From NCBI GenBank assembly GCA_024642665.1, contig JAHEAR010000020.1, positions 17,817 to 59,680 of the forward strand: a stretch of 41,864 bases of DNA, given 5' to 3'. Numbering within the stretch: position 1 is the stretch's first letter; each line of letters starts with the position of its first letter. Position numbers and translations under genes: made by a program. The DNA is from Bacteroidota bacterium (GTDB lineage Bacteria > Bacteroidota > Bacteroidia > Chitinophagales > Saprospiraceae). Below the pieces are notes generated by a model. It worked only from the letters and a program-made list of their open reading frames with translations. It did not search any database and was not told the origin of the DNA. Positions 1 through 9,554 of this stretch are shown in pieces.

Positions 1-1421
1 ACGATGGCAGTAGCTACACCACTATTTAATCCACATCCGGAAGGTGTTGTAATTGTGGTAACGGTAAATTCGGCAGGTAATTCATCAATGGTTGTCGTCG
101 CTTCTGTCGAGCAGTTCGTACCGGGCACTGTCAGCGTCACGGAATATGTGCCTGCCGGTACACTAGACAACTGGCTTTCAGTCTGTCCGTTTGACCATTG
201 ATAATTGACCTCACCCTGTGGGTTTAGCACGATCGAAGCGATGCCGTCCGATACGCCACATGAGGCAGGTGTTGTGTTAAAAGAAACCGCATAGGGAAAA
301 GGTTCTTCAGCTACGGCGATACTACTCTGTTGCACACAATTGTCACCAGGCAATGAAACGGTAACAGAATACATTCCTGAAGCAAGCCCGGTAATCTGAG
401 CGCTCGTTTGTCCATTCGACCATTGATACATATATGCACCGGGCGGATTTACGGTAGCGGTAACGGTACCATCTGACATACCGCAACTTGCTATGGTAGA
501 AGATAGAGAGACGACAAAGTTGGGTGGGGTTTCGGTGATCACCACGCTTTCTTCCTTGGAACAGGTGGTGCCGGTGATTGAAACGGTCACCGAATAAGTT
601 CCTCCTGCTAACCCTGTGGCCTGAGGACCTGTCTGACCATTTGACCAGAGATATGAATAAGCACCAGGCGGATCCACTGTCACCGTAGCATTTCCGTTTG
701 ACAATCCACAATCGGACATCGTGGCCGAAATGGAAATTGCAAAAGAAGAAGGTTCATTTTCAACCGTAACACTTGTGGTATATGTGCAGGTCGTGCCTGG
801 TTTTGATACAGTCACACTATATGAACCTGCAGCTAATTCGGATATACTTGATCCGGTCTGCCCGTTTGACCAGACGTAATTATACTGACCTGATGGATTG
901 ACCATAATGGTGGCAGTGCCGTCAGATCCGCCGCAGGTCGATGGGGAGGTTGAAAAAGATACTGATGGTTCAAACGGTTTTGTTGCAATTTGTGTGGAAA
1001 GTACTTTTTCGCATGAACCTCCGGCATTGATGGTCACTGTGTATGAGCCTGCAGACAGATTGGATTGACTTTGTGTGGTTGCTCCATTAGACCATAAATA
1101 AGTAAAAGATCCGGAAGAAGTTGGGGTTACCGACACTGTGCCCGTGGGCTGATCACAATCCGTGTTCTGCGCTGAAATCGTGGCATCAATTGAAATCGTC
1201 TGGTCGGTCACGGTAGATTGTATCACTTGCCTGCATGAAGTACCGGTCTCGGTGATCGTGACGGAGTACATCCCGGCAGGGACATTGCTGAGGGATGGTG
1301 TTGTGGCTCCGTTTGACCATTGATAAGCATAGGATCCGGATGGAATGACATTCGTTGTGATCCCCCCATTCGACAGACCGCATGTACTGTTGGAGGGTGT
1401 GGCAAATACAGAAAACGCGCA
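1..1421 (-). repeat. Tandem SprB-like repeat array (6 full units plus part of a seventh)
   Basis: Read on the minus strand, each unit is about 225 nt. It begins with a Cys-Gly-x-Ser-x-Gly type motif (TCGGSDGTA, DCGLSNGNA, SCGMSDGTV), has a central Y-x-W-S-N-G-x-T, then AG-x-Y-S-V-T-V, and a second Cys near the end (GTTC, GDNC, GTNC). Two Cys per unit suggests a disulfide in each exported unit. The array continues past the left edge, so the copy number is a minimum. Confidence 0.85.
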
Positions 1422-2525
1422 ATCAACTGTATCCATTTCTTCTTTCTTGTCAGACAACAGATAAATGATTGTGCCTGCAGCTGCCGCGCCCGCGATCACC
1501 GGGATCCATGGAAAGACAGCCACATTGGTTTGCCCCTTACCTGGTTTCATGCGTACATCTGTCAATTCAATTTTATCCCATGGGGATGCAATGGTGCTGC
1601 CGGGAATGGCTGCGCTGACATCTACTTGTGTTCCGCTGAGCACTTTGGCACTGATGCTGACATTTACAAATGCATTCCAGAAATCATTTACACCTGTCGT
1701 CAGCTTATCGATTACTTCCCGGGTCAGACTTTCTGTACTAATGCCGGTGTTGTCTTCAAATTGCATGATTGACTTGGTGTGGAACTGTTCTTTTTGATAA
1801 TGACTTCCGGTGATAGCAGCCGTGTATATCCAGAACGCTTGCTGGATGATGGCGTCACGATCTTTTTTCGAATCGCTGCTGTATGGGGTATTTATATTTC
1901 CGGCAAGCTTCTGTGCTTCATACGCTTTGGTAATGCTGTTTACTGCTTCCACCAGCATGGGGGCAAACGCCTTGGGATTTGATGCTGGGTTAATCGTTCC
2001 CTGCAGAGGGATCGTTGTGTTTGGCCAGGTGTTCATCATCGGTGATGTCGCTCCGGCAGGAAATGCTGTAAAACCTTTTGCCTCTATCAACGCCGGAATA
2101 TCTTCGGAAGTGAATGCAGGCACTGCAGGTGTACTCAGGAGATTGGTACCGCCTTGCGAAACGTTTCGGTCTGATGCAAGGACCGGAATCCATGTGTTAA
2201 TGAGTGGCATGGGGTAATCCGCCGGAACCGGCAGCGCATACACATCCGCACAGTACCCTTCTACCCGAAGCTGACTAGTGCCTGTAGGGACGGAAGTGGC
2301 AGGGATCATGCCTACATAAGGTTGATATTTTCCCTCAGAAGGGATATAACATGTCTGTCCATTAATCCTGACGGTTGATCCGGTGGTATTGACTACGGTC
2401 AGGTTAGCAATATGACCGGTGGTTTGTCCTGTTCCGGTAGCAGTTATCTTCAGCGATTGAGCCCGGGTATCGTAGTGTACAAGTGAAAACAGCAACAGGA
2501 CGAACAGTACGATTCTTGTCTGCAT
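1..2525 (-). CDS. SprB-repeat surface protein, 3' end outside the window
   Basis: The reading frame is open from an ATG at 2525-2523 to the left edge (841 codons seen). The first residues, MQTRIVLFVLLLFS, look like a signal peptide ending near TRAQS. An in-frame ATG 11 codons upstream (2558) is possible, but would put a polar stretch before the hydrophobic core. Residues about 25-335 form a domain I do not recognise. At about 338-357 comes a hydrophobic segment (WIPVIAGAAAAGTIIYLL) followed by charged SDKKEE. From about residue 369 the protein is a tandem array of about 75-residue SprB-like units with cores such as YLWSNGQTG and AGTYSVTV. SprB repeats are known from T9SS-exported adhesins of gliding Bacteroidota, so a cell-surface role is likely. 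The C-terminus, where a sorting domain would sit, is not visible. The internal hydrophobic segment is odd for an exported protein. Confidence 0.85.
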   Translation of the reverse strand, partial: MQTRIVLFVLLLFSLVHYDTRAQSLKITATGTGQTTGHIANLTVVNTTGSTVRINGQTCYIPSEGKYQPYVGMIPATSVPTGTSQLRVEGYCADVYALPVPADYPMPLINTWIPVLASDRNVSQGGTNLLSTPAVPAFTSEDIPALIEAKGFTAFPAGATSPMMNTWPNTTIPLQGTINPASNPKAFAPMLVEAVNSITKAYEAQKLAGNINTPYSSDSKKDRDAIIQQAFWIYTAAITGSHYQKEQFHTKSIMQFEDNTGISTESLTREVIDKLTTGVNDFWNAFVNVSISAKVLSGTQVDVSAAIPGSTIASPWDKIELTDVRMKPGKGQTNVAVFPWIPVIAGAAAAGTIIYLLSDKKEEMDTVDCAFSVFATPSNSTCGLSNGGITTNVIPSGSYAYQWSNGATTPSLSNVPAGMYSVTITETGTSCRQVIQSTVTDQTISIDATISAQNTDCDQPTGTVSVTPTSSGSFTYLWSNGATTQSQSNLSAGSYTVTINAGGSCEKVLSTQIATKPFEPSVSFSTSPSTCGGSDGTATIMVNPSGQYNYVWSNGQTGSSISELAAGSYSVTVSKPGTTCTYTTSVTVENEPSSFAISISATMSDCGLSNGNATVTVDPPGAYSYLWSNGQTGPQATGLAGGTYSVTVSITGTTCSKEESVVITETPPNFVVSLSSTIASCGMSDGTVTATVNPPGAYMYQWSNGQTSAQITGLASGMYSVTVSLPGDNCVQQSSIAVAEEPFPYAVSFNTTPASCGVSDGIASIVLNPQGEVNYQWSNGQTESQLSSVPAGTYSVTLTVPGTNCSTEATTTIDELPAEFTVTTITTPSGCGLNSGVATAI

Positions 2526-2709
2526 TGGCTGCTTTGGGAAATGGTATTGATTTCTCATTGAGTGGCGTTTAAAGCAGGAAAGATAAAAGGAGGGACCAAA
2601 AACCAAGTGACAAGGTACAATTTATGTTAAATATCAGGGTTTTGCGTTCTCTTTGTCAGGGTGGAACTCACAAAGAGGTACCGATGCAAAACGATTTCAG
2701 GGATATTTA

Positions 2710-3018
2710 TGCGACCATTATACAAATCTGGCTATGAGCAATTGATATCCTCACAAACGCAATCCATTCATTACAGGGATTGCGTATATGCAGGCAATCG
2801 CCGGACGTAAGCTAAGAATGTTAAATAATGCCCAGGATTTTACTGATTTATGAATTCCACCTGCTAACCGCCTTGGAAAAATAACAGTCGAATTGAAAGG
2901 AAAACACAGCATTAGGATTAATCAACCAAAGAGAAATTGTTTTTAACTGGAAAATGGAATTGCCTCTCAAGTATCAATCATTGATTATCATCAAAGGCAA
3001 CTATATGGCTCGCATTAA
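2710..3018 (+). pseudogene. higB: Decayed HigB/RelE-type toxin gene
   Basis: The frame containing 2812-3018 reads KLRMLNNAQDFTDL, stop, IPPANRLGKI, then KGKHSIRIN, stop, LENGIASQVSIIDYH. This is the recognisable C-terminal two thirds of a HigB-family mRNA-cleaving toxin (usual pattern DLRIPPxNRLEKLKG ... HSIRINxQWRI ... VxIxDYH). The TGA at 2851-2853 stands where the family has Arg, consistent with CGA to TGA. The TAA at 2944-2946 looks like a one-base insertion followed within a few bases by a one-base loss, since frame and homology resume at ENG. The N-terminal third is hardly recognisable, so the left boundary is approximate. It overlaps the antitoxin start by 14 bases, as in intact higBA operons. 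It should not make an active toxin. Confidence 0.8.
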
Positions 3019-3268
3019 AAATATCCATCCCGGTGAAATAGTAAAAGAAGAAATTTTTGAACCAGTGGAAATTTCCGCCTACAAGCTTTCTAAAGAAACG
3101 ATTTTACCTCAAACGCGAATCTGTGAAATCCTGAAAGGGAACCGTAGAATTACCACCGATACTGCTTTGTGAATTTCCAAATATTTCGGCACTACCGCAA
3201 AGTTTTGGCTTGGACTTCAGAACAATTACAATCATGAAGAAGAATCCAAGAATAATAGAAGGAATTAA
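3005..3268 (+). pseudogene. higA: Decayed HigA-type antitoxin gene (in-frame TGA)
   Basis: From the ATG at 3005 the frame reads MARIKNIHPGEIVKEE, then SAYKLSKE, RICEILKGNRRIT and DTAL. It meets TGA at 3170-3172, then continues ISKYFGTTAKFWLGLQ to a TAA at 3266-3268. This is the usual HigA/XRE helix-turn-helix antitoxin (about 87 residues), broken at a position where the family normally has Arg (ALRLSKYF). The truncated product of about 55 residues could retain part of the HTH but lacks the C-terminal part. It directly follows and overlaps the decayed higB, so both halves of the module have been lost. Low expression or recoding cannot be excluded, but a second lesion type in higB argues for simple decay. 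Confidence 0.85.
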
Positions 3269-3637
3269 GCAAAATAGTGGCACTTTAAAATCAAGTCATA
3301 CTCAAACCCACCCTACCAGGAGGGTTTCAATCCTTGAAATCAATTTCTTAATTTTAATAAGATCTACTCGAACCCAGTCAGAGCAATTGAGGCCTCCCGT
3401 TGAGCAGCCCTAAACCTTATGCACAATACCTTAGGACAGCGCAGTGTCCCCCTTCATTCGCCCATTTGCCAGTCACACTTTCCACTACGACACCAAAGCA
3501 AGTAAAAAGGCAATCTTACTAAACCTGACTTGTGACGTTATATTAAGTATTAAGTATATCCAGTAAGTTTAAGACCGTAGAAAAGTCTTAACTTTAAAAA
3601 AAAATTACCACTCGTCAAAAATTCAACTCCTAACGCT
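3269..3637. other. Intergenic region before the sulfatase gene
   Basis: No credible gene was found on either strand. It holds a small inverted repeat (AAACCC/GGGTTT, about 3302-3327) just after the higA remnant, a short direct repeat ATTAAGT x2 near 3541-3555, and the dyad listed at 3569-3591. Confidence 0.5.
3569..3591 (+). promoter_or_regulatory. Dyad TTAAGAC-N9-GTCTTAA upstream of the sulfatase gene
   Basis: A perfect 7-bp inverted repeat with a 9-base spacer lies 46 bases before the sulfatase ATG. Its right arm overlaps TAACTTTA (3589-3596), one base from the Bacteroidota -7 consensus TAnnTTTG. It could be an operator over the promoter or a 5'-leader hairpin; the sequence alone does not decide. 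Confidence 0.3.
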
Positions 3638-6031
3638 ATGCAAATCAAGTTATTACAACCTAAAGCTTTACTGGCTGGGCTTATTTTTTTAAGCATAATG
3701 CTAAGTTGCAACCAACCGTCTTCAACAACCAACACCAAATCCACACCCAATGATGGAAGTGTATTGCCTTACCCGGAGTCGGATTTCAAGGGTAAAATAA
3801 GTAAGAATGCTTCAGAGTCGACTTCGGATTTTCCAATTGAAATGACAGCCCCAAAAGGAGCGCCAAATGTGCTGTTGATTTTGACTGATGATGTAGGTTT
3901 TGGAGCATCCAGTACATTTGGTGGACCGATAGCCACACCCTCCTTTGACAAACTGGCTTCACGAGGGTTAATATATAACCAGTTTCACACTACGGCATTG
4001 TGTTCACCTACTCGAGCCGCTTTAATTTCAGGTCGCAATCATCACAACGTAGCAAGTGGCGTAATTACTGAATTTGCCACTGGTTTTCCCGGGTATAACA
4101 GTCTGGTGCCTAAAAGCGCTGCCAGCATTGGGGAAATCTTAAAGCAAAATGGATACAATACATCCTGGTTTGGTAAAATGCATAATGTACCTGATTGGAA
4201 ATCCAGCACTGCTGGTCCATTTGATTTGTGGCCTTCGGGTCTAGGCTTTGAGTACTTCTACGGTTTTATAGGAGGTGATGCTAACCAGTGGCGTCCGGCT
4301 TTGTATGAAAACACCACCCCTATTGATCCTTATATCGGCAATCCAGATTATATCTTAGATGATGATATGGCTACCAAAGCTATCACCTATTTAAGAAAAC
4401 AAAATTCACTTGCACCGGATAAACCGTTCTTCATGTATTATTGTACGGGTACTGCCCATGCTCCTCATCACGCGCCAAAAGAGTGGATAGATAAATACAA
4501 AGGCAAATTCGACCAGGGCTGGGGAAAAGTGCGCGAGGCAACTTTAGCTAAGCAAAAGGAAATGGGAGTTATCCCTCAAAACACTCAGCTTACTCCAATG
4601 GATAGTGACATTCCGGATTGGGAGTCATTATCTGCTGACCAAAAGAAGGTTTATGCTCGATTCATGGAAGTTTATGCCGGATCCTTGTCGTATGCTGATT
4701 ATAATATTGGACGTATCATTGATGCCATAGAAGAATCGGGGGAACTGGATAACACCATTATTATTTACATTATGGGTGATAATGGCGCAAGTGCAGAAGG
4801 AACGAGTACAGGAACCACCAATGAAGTGGCAACTGCTACTGGTCAGGCCACTGAAGACATGGATTTCTTAATGAGCCAGTATGATTTAATAGGTTCAATG
4901 AAAACCTATAATCACTATTCATACGGTTGGGCGCAATCTATGAACACCCCTTTTCAGTGGACAAAGCAAGTAGCCTCACATTTTGGTGGAACTAGAAATG
5001 GCCTCGTCATAAGCTATCCTAAAGAAATTAAAGACAATGGCGGATTGCGATCTCAGTTCCACCACGTGATTGATATTACACCAACTATTCTTGATGTATG
5101 CAACGTAAAAGTGCCATCAATGGTCAATGGAGTGACTCAAAAGCCTATGGATGGAGTTAGTATGCGCTATACTTTTGATGGAAAAAACGAACCTTCACAT
5201 CGCACTACACAATACTTTGAACTGGTAGCCAACCGGGCCATTTATCACGATGGCTGGATGGCTTCAACAACGCCTTTTAGAAAGCCGTGGCAGACTATTG
5301 GGGGTGTAAGCAAAGATCCGGTCAATGACTTCAAGTGGGAATTATACAATATTTCTGAGGATTTCAGCCAGGCAAATAATCTTGCGTCAACTAACCCGGA
5401 AAAATTGAAAGAGTTGCAAGAATTATTTTATGAGGTGGCTGCTAAAAACAATGTATTGCCTCTTGACGGATCTTTCGCCGAACGCGCAGATCCAAGCATC
5501 CGACCAAGTTTGACACGTGGACGTACATCATTCGACTATTACGAAGGAGCTGTCCGCATACCCGAAGGTTCTGCTCCGGATTTCAAAAACAAATCATGGT
5601 CGATTACAGCCGATGTTGAAGTTTCTGCCAAAGGAGCAAACGGCGTTCTTGCAACGATTGGTGGCTATTTTGGCGGATTCGCCCTTCTGGTTAAGGATGG
5701 CATACCTATGTTTATTTACGCGAACTCAAACCAACCCAAAGACCGCCATATGATTCAAGCAGCAACCAGGCTTGCTGCCGGACATCAAACCATAAAAGTT
5801 GATTTTAATTATGACGGCCCAGATCCAGGTAAAGGTGCGACGATTGTACTCTCGGTAAATGGAAATACAGTTGGCGAAACAAAAATAGATCGTTCTGTAT
5901 TTGTACGATTCTCACTAGACGAAACATGGGATGTAGGAGAAGATACAGGGACACCACTTGATTTTGATGTGTACGATGTACCGTTCAAATTTACTGGTGA
6001 ACTAAAGAAATTGAATGTAACGTATAAATAA
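3638..6031 (+). CDS. Lipoprotein arylsulfatase (type I, formylglycine-dependent)
   Basis: This is a 797-residue sulfate ester hydrolase. The N-terminus has a lipoprotein signal with lipobox IMLSC (Cys24), so it is probably membrane-anchored and faces the periplasm or surface. The catalytic domain starts near residue 74: NVLLILTDD gives metal ligands Asp84 and Asp85, CSPTR at 122-126 is the sulfatase signature whose Cys122 becomes formylglycine, GKMH follows at 180-183, His274 lies in TAHAPHHAP, and Asp381-Asn382 (GDNG) complete the metal site. The last 180 or so residues form a beta-rich extra domain typical of large bacterial arylsulfatases. No sulfatase-maturing enzyme is encoded in the window, so activation must come from elsewhere. 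The substrate is unknown. The start is fixed by the signal peptide. Confidence 0.93.
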   Translation: MQIKLLQPKALLAGLIFLSIMLSCNQPSSTTNTKSTPNDGSVLPYPESDFKGKISKNASESTSDFPIEMTAPKGAPNVLLILTDDVGFGASSTFGGPIATPSFDKLASRGLIYNQFHTTALCSPTRAALISGRNHHNVASGVITEFATGFPGYNSLVPKSAASIGEILKQNGYNTSWFGKMHNVPDWKSSTAGPFDLWPSGLGFEYFYGFIGGDANQWRPALYENTTPIDPYIGNPDYILDDDMATKAITYLRKQNSLAPDKPFFMYYCTGTAHAPHHAPKEWIDKYKGKFDQGWGKVREATLAKQKEMGVIPQNTQLTPMDSDIPDWESLSADQKKVYARFMEVYAGSLSYADYNIGRIIDAIEESGELDNTIIIYIMGDNGASAEGTSTGTTNEVATATGQATEDMDFLMSQYDLIGSMKTYNHYSYGWAQSMNTPFQWTKQVASHFGGTRNGLVISYPKEIKDNGGLRSQFHHVIDITPTILDVCNVKVPSMVNGVTQKPMDGVSMRYTFDGKNEPSHRTTQYFELVANRAIYHDGWMASTTPFRKPWQTIGGVSKDPVNDFKWELYNISEDFSQANNLASTNPEKLKELQELFYEVAAKNNVLPLDGSFAERADPSIRPSLTRGRTSFDYYEGAVRIPEGSAPDFKNKSWSITADVEVSAKGANGVLATIGGYFGGFALLVKDGIPMFIYANSNQPKDRHMIQAATRLAAGHQTIKVDFNYDGPDPGKGATIVLSVNGNTVGETKIDRSVFVRFSLDETWDVGEDTGTPLDFDVYDVPFKFTGELKKLNVTYK

Positions 6032-6341
6032 CACTATAGGGTTTCCCTGAAACGAAAGAGTCGATCAAACTGACTGGCATTGATTACAGGCTATCTGAAG
6101 AAAGCCTGTAATCAATGCCAGAGCTTCGCAGTCCACTCAGACAGTCCTAAAAACGCTGGCATCTGTGCTATGGTTTTCGACAGGGGCACTGACCATAACA
6201 ATGCTTAAAATCAATAGTGGGATTCAGTCGAAGTTTTAATTATTTGTTTATGTTCTACGCGCAATTAATGGTGGACAGATTCGGCTTCGCAAACCAACCA
6301 CTGCCTATATGCTGTCGTTGGCAATTATTAAAAGTAATTAA
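6032..6341. other. Intergenic region between sulfatase and propeller remnant
   Basis: Apart from the 19-bp hairpin at 6074-6121, no gene or convincing promoter was seen. Confidence 0.5.
6074..6121. terminator. Perfect 19-bp hairpin after the sulfatase gene
   Basis: Arms CTGGCATTGATTACAGGCT (6074-6092) and AGCCTGTAATCAATGCCAG (6103-6121) are exact reverse complements around a 10-base loop, starting 43 bases after the sulfatase stop. The position suits transcription termination or 3'-end protection, but no T-run follows, so it is not a textbook intrinsic terminator. The stem is unusually long and perfect. Confidence 0.45.
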
Positions 6342-6651
6342 ATGATAAATCTAAGCACTATTATCATCGCAATACTTTTAGTTAGCTTTGGAAAACCTAA
6401 GTTATCTTATTCAGGTCAGAAAACGCCAGGCACATCTCCGGAATTGTTTGCGTCTCCCATAGTTAATACCAATAGTATTGAATTGAATTCGGTATTCAAT
6501 AGTTCAATGACAGAATTTTTCTTTACGCGAATTGTAAATGGAAGTTATATATTCTATTATTCTGAGTTAATAGATGATCAATCATGATATTCAAATTGGT
6601 GATGAAGGAAGTATATACGTTGGTGATATCTTGGGGAATAAAATTCAGTAA
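6342..6651 (+). pseudogene. Fragment of a TolB/PD40 beta-propeller exported protein
   Basis: The frame starts with a hydrophobic leader (MINLSTIIIAILLVSFG), then reads PELFASPIVNTNSIELNSVF, FFFTRIVNG and SELIDDQ before TGA at 6585. That pattern (LFAxxIVNTxxIELNxVF ... EFFFTR) is the start of PD40/TolB-like propeller proteins, which normally run beyond 250 residues. After the stop a different frame (6580-6651) reads DIQIGDEGSIYVGDILGNK, which resembles a propeller strand, so the middle appears deleted and the frame shifted. The 81-residue product is unlikely to fold. It ends 17 bases before the M60 gene. Family assignment is from memory of the motif only. Confidence 0.5.
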
Positions 6652-6668
6652 TTAACTTAAAAAATAAA

Positions 6669-9404
6669 ATGAGAAAAATATTATTCATCAGTTTCTTTTT
6701 GATGCTATTGACTGGCTACAACTTTGCTCAATGTGATATGAATGAAGTTGAAGTGAGAGTAGAAATTGCCACCGATAATTGGGGCTATGAAACTTCCTGG
6801 ACCCTGACCGATCTGGCAGGCAACATCATCCTTCAAGGCGGCCAGGGAGGTGTTTACGAAAACTACAGCAGCTACTCGGACAGCATCTGTGTGGCTACTA
6901 ATGGCTGCTTTTTCTTCGAGATCTACGACGAGTTTGGAGACGGAATTCTTGCTCCCAACGGATATGCACTTTATGTAGAAGAGATACTTGTTTTGAGCGG
7001 AGCCAATGACATTGGTTCCTATGCCATCGAAACAGCTTACTGCCCTTCTGCATGTACTTTAACTCTGGATGCGCTTAATGATCTGCAAGAACATATTAAC
7101 GGAGCCGGCATGCTTACGATCAATGAGCTAAATCTGATCTACGACATTTTCAATGGGTTTCCGGAATGTCTGGCAGAAAGCGAAGCAATGATATTACTAG
7201 GAAAAAGTGTAATAGAAAATTATGATGATAAAATCGGCCCCCTTTTTACAACCCCTAATACCATATCCGGGTTTACTAAAACCTTCGGAAATGATCCCGG
7301 TATAGAGCTGGCGCGTGCCATGGTTGCCTTGGAACAAGGCATATTCGACCATGTTTTCACTTCCCCGGTTTACTTGGACTATCCCCAGCTCTTCGATCAA
7401 TGGCAATTCAACTCATGTGAAGCTTTTCCCGGATATGTGTCCCCGCCTGCAGATTCGACTTTAAGCCATTCTGTGAAAATTCTGGCAAATTTCAAAGATC
7501 CTGATGGCATAAATCCTTATTATGGAATTAGCGGAACCGGTATGTGGCATGCCCTCAGACCTACCGGTTTATATTTAGCGCCTGGTTCTGTAGCCAACGT
7601 CCACGTGCCCGAAAGTCTGGTGGGCAAAGACTATTATGTTCAGGTTGGATCGCATGATTGGGATTTAGGTAACAGGCCATTTTTTAAACGACTGGATCGT
7701 ATATCTAAACGATTTCTGATCGACAGTACCTCTGTGGAAGTATTTAACCCTCTGGGAGGCGCAATCTCTATTCTTGTTCCTTATGAAGCTGAAGATGGCA
7801 TCGTGGAGGTTAGTGTACAGAATGGTGTAGAAGCTCCATTCTTCTCTTTGAAATATTTCTATGAAAGCACGGATGTGACTGCTGAATTAGACAAACCCGG
7901 CCCATGGGCAATATTTGAGTCCGACAATGTTATGTACACCATTCCAAAACATTCCATCATACCAGGGCAATTTGACCTCATGCAGACCTTGCAAGATTGG
8001 GAAACCGCTCTACGGGGAATCAATTCGATTATGGCAAGACAGATCATTCCGGACAAACACAATTTGTACATGATTGCCGATGTAACGATCAGAGGGGGCT
8101 CCTATTTTCCCGGATATCCGATGTCAAACTCTCAACTTAACTATCTCAATGTACCGGGACCAGCATATTTTATCGGTGGGCCGGGACCAGATGACGAGAC
8201 GAACTTTCATGAACTTGGTCATCAACTGGCAATGTCCAAGTTTCCGGGAGAAGTAGAAGCACTGGTTAATTTTCCTTACATCATGGCGATGAATTATGGG
8301 CTAAATGTAGACCTGAACGAAGCAGTGAATTACAGTTTTGTTCCAAACACATTTGATATCGACAAGACCGCAACCCATAGAATGTTGTCTAATACGTTCG
8401 GTTCAGAAAGAGATATTGAAAACGCTACAACAAACGAAGTACGCTACCAACACAGAGGTTACGGACATTATTTTGAAATAGTCAATATGTTTGGCTGGTG
8501 TCCGCTCAGAAACTTTTGGAAGCAAGAGTTCATTGACTTTGAAAACGGTATCGATCACGGCATTAACGATCAGGATATTGACAGCAGAATGATCAGAATG
8601 TCTGTTGCTGCTCAGGCCGATTTGCGTCCCCTATTCCATGTTTTTGGTATTCTGCCTCAAGACTCTGCTGCTGTGCAAAGTGCTTTGAATCAGTTTGGGG
8701 TTGAACCTTCTTTAGTGGTATATAACAGACTTCAGGATTACTTCGATTTGATTCCGAAAGACAATGCGGCATTCATCGAATACGCTCTGTTTGTCTATCC
8801 GAATCTATATACGGACGGCCCTAACGAAAACCCTGATTACGGGGTTGGTTGGCATTACCAGAAGTCATTAACTTACAATTCAGGAGAGGCCCAGGATCGG
8901 GTCGATATACTACAGTCCGTCATTGACCTATATTATCCCAACGGCGAACCTGCAGGAAATGGAAATCAGGATGTCTGTTGCCTGCTGGATACCATAACCG
9001 TCAACATGGAAAATGAAGCGATCATGGTCACGGGCGGCGTAGAACCGTATGACATTTCGATTGACACCGTAGGAAATGTTCAGACCGTCACCGTGGTGGA
9101 TTTCGATGGATGCGCATCCACTGTTCAATATATACTCAGTAGTTTGTCTGAAGAAAACATGGACGCGTTAAGCATATACCCCAATCCTGCTTCGACAGAA
9201 ATCTATATTGATTGGACCGGAAGCCACGACCAAATAGAGGCTGTACAAATAGTTTCGATTAATGGTCAGGTCTTAAAGCATTATCGCAAACCTGATCGTG
9301 TAATAGATGTTTCTGCACTAAGCACAGGTATGTATATACTGCAAATCGAATTGGCTGGTGGTGTACAAATTAATAAACGAGTTTTGGTTTTGAGGTCGAG
9401 ATAG
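6669..9404 (+). CDS. Secreted M60-family (enhancin-like) metallopeptidase with T9SS type A signal
   Basis: This protein has 911 residues. A signal peptide (MRKILFISFFLMLLTGYNFA) is followed by a beta-rich N-terminal domain with paired Cys (about 23-125). The central region carries the zinc motif HELGH (His514, Glu515, His518) in NFHELGHQLAMSKFPGE, followed by a second Glu and EALVNFPYIMAMN, the gluzincin layout of peptidase M60, a family known for cleaving mucin-type O-glycoproteins. The C-terminus (about 834-911) starts IYPNPASTEIYI and ends with a short basic tail, the T9SS type A sorting domain, so the enzyme should be exported and surface-attached or released. It lies downstream of the sulfatase on the same strand but is separated by a hairpin and a gene remnant, so cotranscription is doubtful. 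Confidence 0.88.
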   Translation: MRKILFISFFLMLLTGYNFAQCDMNEVEVRVEIATDNWGYETSWTLTDLAGNIILQGGQGGVYENYSSYSDSICVATNGCFFFEIYDEFGDGILAPNGYALYVEEILVLSGANDIGSYAIETAYCPSACTLTLDALNDLQEHINGAGMLTINELNLIYDIFNGFPECLAESEAMILLGKSVIENYDDKIGPLFTTPNTISGFTKTFGNDPGIELARAMVALEQGIFDHVFTSPVYLDYPQLFDQWQFNSCEAFPGYVSPPADSTLSHSVKILANFKDPDGINPYYGISGTGMWHALRPTGLYLAPGSVANVHVPESLVGKDYYVQVGSHDWDLGNRPFFKRLDRISKRFLIDSTSVEVFNPLGGAISILVPYEAEDGIVEVSVQNGVEAPFFSLKYFYESTDVTAELDKPGPWAIFESDNVMYTIPKHSIIPGQFDLMQTLQDWETALRGINSIMARQIIPDKHNLYMIADVTIRGGSYFPGYPMSNSQLNYLNVPGPAYFIGGPGPDDETNFHELGHQLAMSKFPGEVEALVNFPYIMAMNYGLNVDLNEAVNYSFVPNTFDIDKTATHRMLSNTFGSERDIENATTNEVRYQHRGYGHYFEIVNMFGWCPLRNFWKQEFIDFENGIDHGINDQDIDSRMIRMSVAAQADLRPLFHVFGILPQDSAAVQSALNQFGVEPSLVVYNRLQDYFDLIPKDNAAFIEYALFVYPNLYTDGPNENPDYGVGWHYQKSLTYNSGEAQDRVDILQSVIDLYYPNGEPAGNGNQDVCCLLDTITVNMENEAIMVTGGVEPYDISIDTVGNVQTVTVVDFDGCASTVQYILSSLSEENMDALSIYPNPASTEIYIDWTGSHDQIEAVQIVSINGQVLKHYRKPDRVIDVSALSTGMYILQIELAGGVQINKRVLVLRSR

Positions 9405-9554
9405 TCAATAGCATAAGAACTGCACAGCACATTGCAGGTTCGATAATACTCATTAAATGGTAACACTCCTTTCATACAAACCGTTAGAGCATAATAAAAA
9501 TCACCAAATGACGATAGTAAATCACATTATCCAAATAGCCTCTTACTATCGGAT

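Noticed and set aside
1-1421. CRISPR-like periodic repeats
   Set aside because: The period of about 225 nt lies inside an open reading frame and reflects SprB protein repeats; copies are diverged and there are no spacers.
2851-3172. Reassigned TGA (UGA read as Arg) in higB/higA
   Set aside because: The large intact genes nearby show no internal TGA, and higB also carries a frame disturbance with TAA, which fits decay better than recoding.
3350-3425. A tRNA-like stretch on the minus strand (GGGTTCGA)
   Set aside because: The flanking bases do not form a T-stem, and no acceptor or anticodon stem could be drawn.
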